Source: Polychytrium aggregatum (Eukaryota > Chytridiomycota > Chytridiomycetes > Polychytriales). From it: a DNA stretch of 27,901 nucleotides. Positions within the stretch are counted from its first letter, which is position 1. Every line of letters begins with the position of its first letter. Made by a program: the position numbers and the translations under genes. The notes under the pieces were generated by a model that was given only the letters and a program-made list of their open reading frames with translations, made no database searches and had not been told where the DNA came from. The stretch is from assembly GCF_025602895.1 (NCBI RefSeq), contig NW_026516513.1:1-27901 (forward strand), written 5' to 3'. Below, in pieces: positions 27,171 to 27,901 of the stretch.

Positions 27171-27751
27171 TGTCAAGACTGGACAACGGGGCAAGCAGGG
27201 AAGTGCGCAAGAGTCCTAATACAAGACTCGAACGTAGGGAGAGGAGCGGGGACTGGACTGGGACACAGAGTGTCAAGTGTAAAGCCAAAGTTTTATTCTA
27301 GATCCAAGGCTTAGGATACTAAAAATACAAAGTGGCAAGACGAAGGCAAAGGACAGAGGCTGGTCGGAGGGCTATTTATGCGAGCGCCAAGGATCGACGC
27401 TGCAGAGCGAGGGGGCAGGAGCGAAGCAGCGGCGGGGAGGGCGAAGCAGCGAGCGAAGCAGGTGGCGGCCGTGACTCGGGATCCGTGAGTCAGCGGGCGT
27501 CAGTGGCGGCGGCATGGCGGCGCCAAGGCGTCAGGCGGCGTCGAGGCGGCGTTGTGGGCGTAACCCATGACCAACAGCAAGGAAACGGGAACGGAACACA
27601 GACAGCGCGCGTGCTGGCGGGAAGACAACAAGGCAGCACAGCGCGGGAAACAAACAAACAGAAGGAAGGGAAAGCGCTAAGGCAGGCAAACAGAAAGGAA
27701 AGGGCAAGGGTAAAGGAAGGAAGAGGGCAAAGGCAGAGGGTGTTCATGACA
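27171..27751 (-). repeat. 5' LTR of element E (581 bp)
   Basis: Promoter LTR for E's minus-strand RNA. TATA-like ATAAATA at 27379-27373 and AATAAA-type signal near 27293 (the + strand reads tttatt). Looks identical to the 3' LTR. Confidence 0.95.
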
Positions 27752-27756
27752 GGTCC
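27752..27756. repeat. Target site duplication of E, right copy (GGTCC)
   Basis: Matches 21410-21414. Confidence 0.95.
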
Positions 27757-27901
27757 GGGCGGAATCCGTCAATGTCGACCATGACACCGAGGTAGCGGAA
27801 CTGGAGGACCTTGGGCAGCTCGGTGCCGTACAGCTTGGCGGGATGGAGCTGGTCGACGTTGCAGGCCGAGTACAGCACCTCGCACTTGGGAGGCGAGAAG
27901 C
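27752..27901 (-). pseudogene. LINE-like RT polyprotein, upstream fragment of element F
   Basis: The minus strand is open through all 150 bases. It reads SPPKCEVLYS and, later, LQFRYLGVMVD, the RT palm/thumb signature of LINE ORF2 proteins. It joins in frame to 21414 downward once E and one target duplication are removed. The N-terminal RT core, with its catalytic motif, must lie to the right of the window. Confidence 0.75.

Larger units (their letters stand above)
21415..27751 (-). mobile_element. Complete Ty3/gypsy chromovirus element E (6337 bp, Tf1/sushi type)
   Basis: Minus strand: 5' LTR (27171-27751), self-primer site, gag (25860-27098), pol with one frameshift mutation, polypurine tract and 3' LTR (21415-21995). 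The 5-bp duplication GGTCC is on both sides. The LTRs have equal length and look identical, so the insertion is young even though pol is broken. Confidence 0.95.

Overview
The window is a stack of retrotransposons from a eukaryotic nuclear genome. I find no host gene, RNA gene, CRISPR array or bacterial feature. The elements are Ty3/gypsy (Metaviridae-type) LTR retrotransposons, most with chromodomains, plus the end of a non-LTR (LINE-type) reverse transcriptase. GC-rich DNA, chromodomain integrases and Tf1/sushi-type elements suggest a filamentous or basal fungus, but the sequence does not prove the taxon.

Layout. (1) 1-2122: element A2 (minus strand), cut by the window start, with LTR, gag and the beginning of pol. 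(2) 2123-5569: element A1 (minus), same family, with LTR, gag and pol through most of RT; A2 interrupts its pol. (3) 5570-16165: element B (plus), with 5' LTR, gag, pol and 3' LTR, split by D. (4) 7347-12471: element D (minus), complete, inside B's protease codons, with identical-looking 270-bp LTRs and a CTCTG target duplication. (5) 16166-20473: element C (minus), same family as B, ending abruptly in integrase where B begins. (6) 20474-21414 and 27752-27901: element F (minus), C-terminal LINE-like RT polyprotein. (7) 21415-27751: element E (minus), complete with 581-bp LTRs and a GGTCC duplication, inserted in F; its pol has a 1-nt frameshift.

The most economical history is nested insertion: C into F, B into C, D and A1 into B, A2 into A1, and E into F. 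That gives a five-deep nest F>C>B>A1>A2. D and E have both 5-bp target duplications in view. For A2, A1, B and C only one flank is visible (ATACC, GTAGG, CCATC, GCAGG), and the matching copies should lie left of the window.

How the genes work. In every LTR family gag and pol are separate, with pol in the -1 frame and no AUG at its upstream end. At each gag end there is a slippery heptamer (GGGAAAC in A and B/C, GGGTTTT in D, a non-canonical GGAAAAC in E). It is followed after 6-8 nt by a 7-11 bp hairpin, which in A can become a pseudoknot. This is programmed -1 frameshifting. Families A, D and E (RT motif LDxRGAYN) also carry, 1-2 nt after the 5' LTR, a 9-11 nt sequence complementary to RNA predicted to lie near the transcript 5' end, as in Tf1-type self-priming. 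Family B/C (RT motif [11 protein letters not shown]) instead has a tRNA-type primer site, TGGTAGCATCGG.
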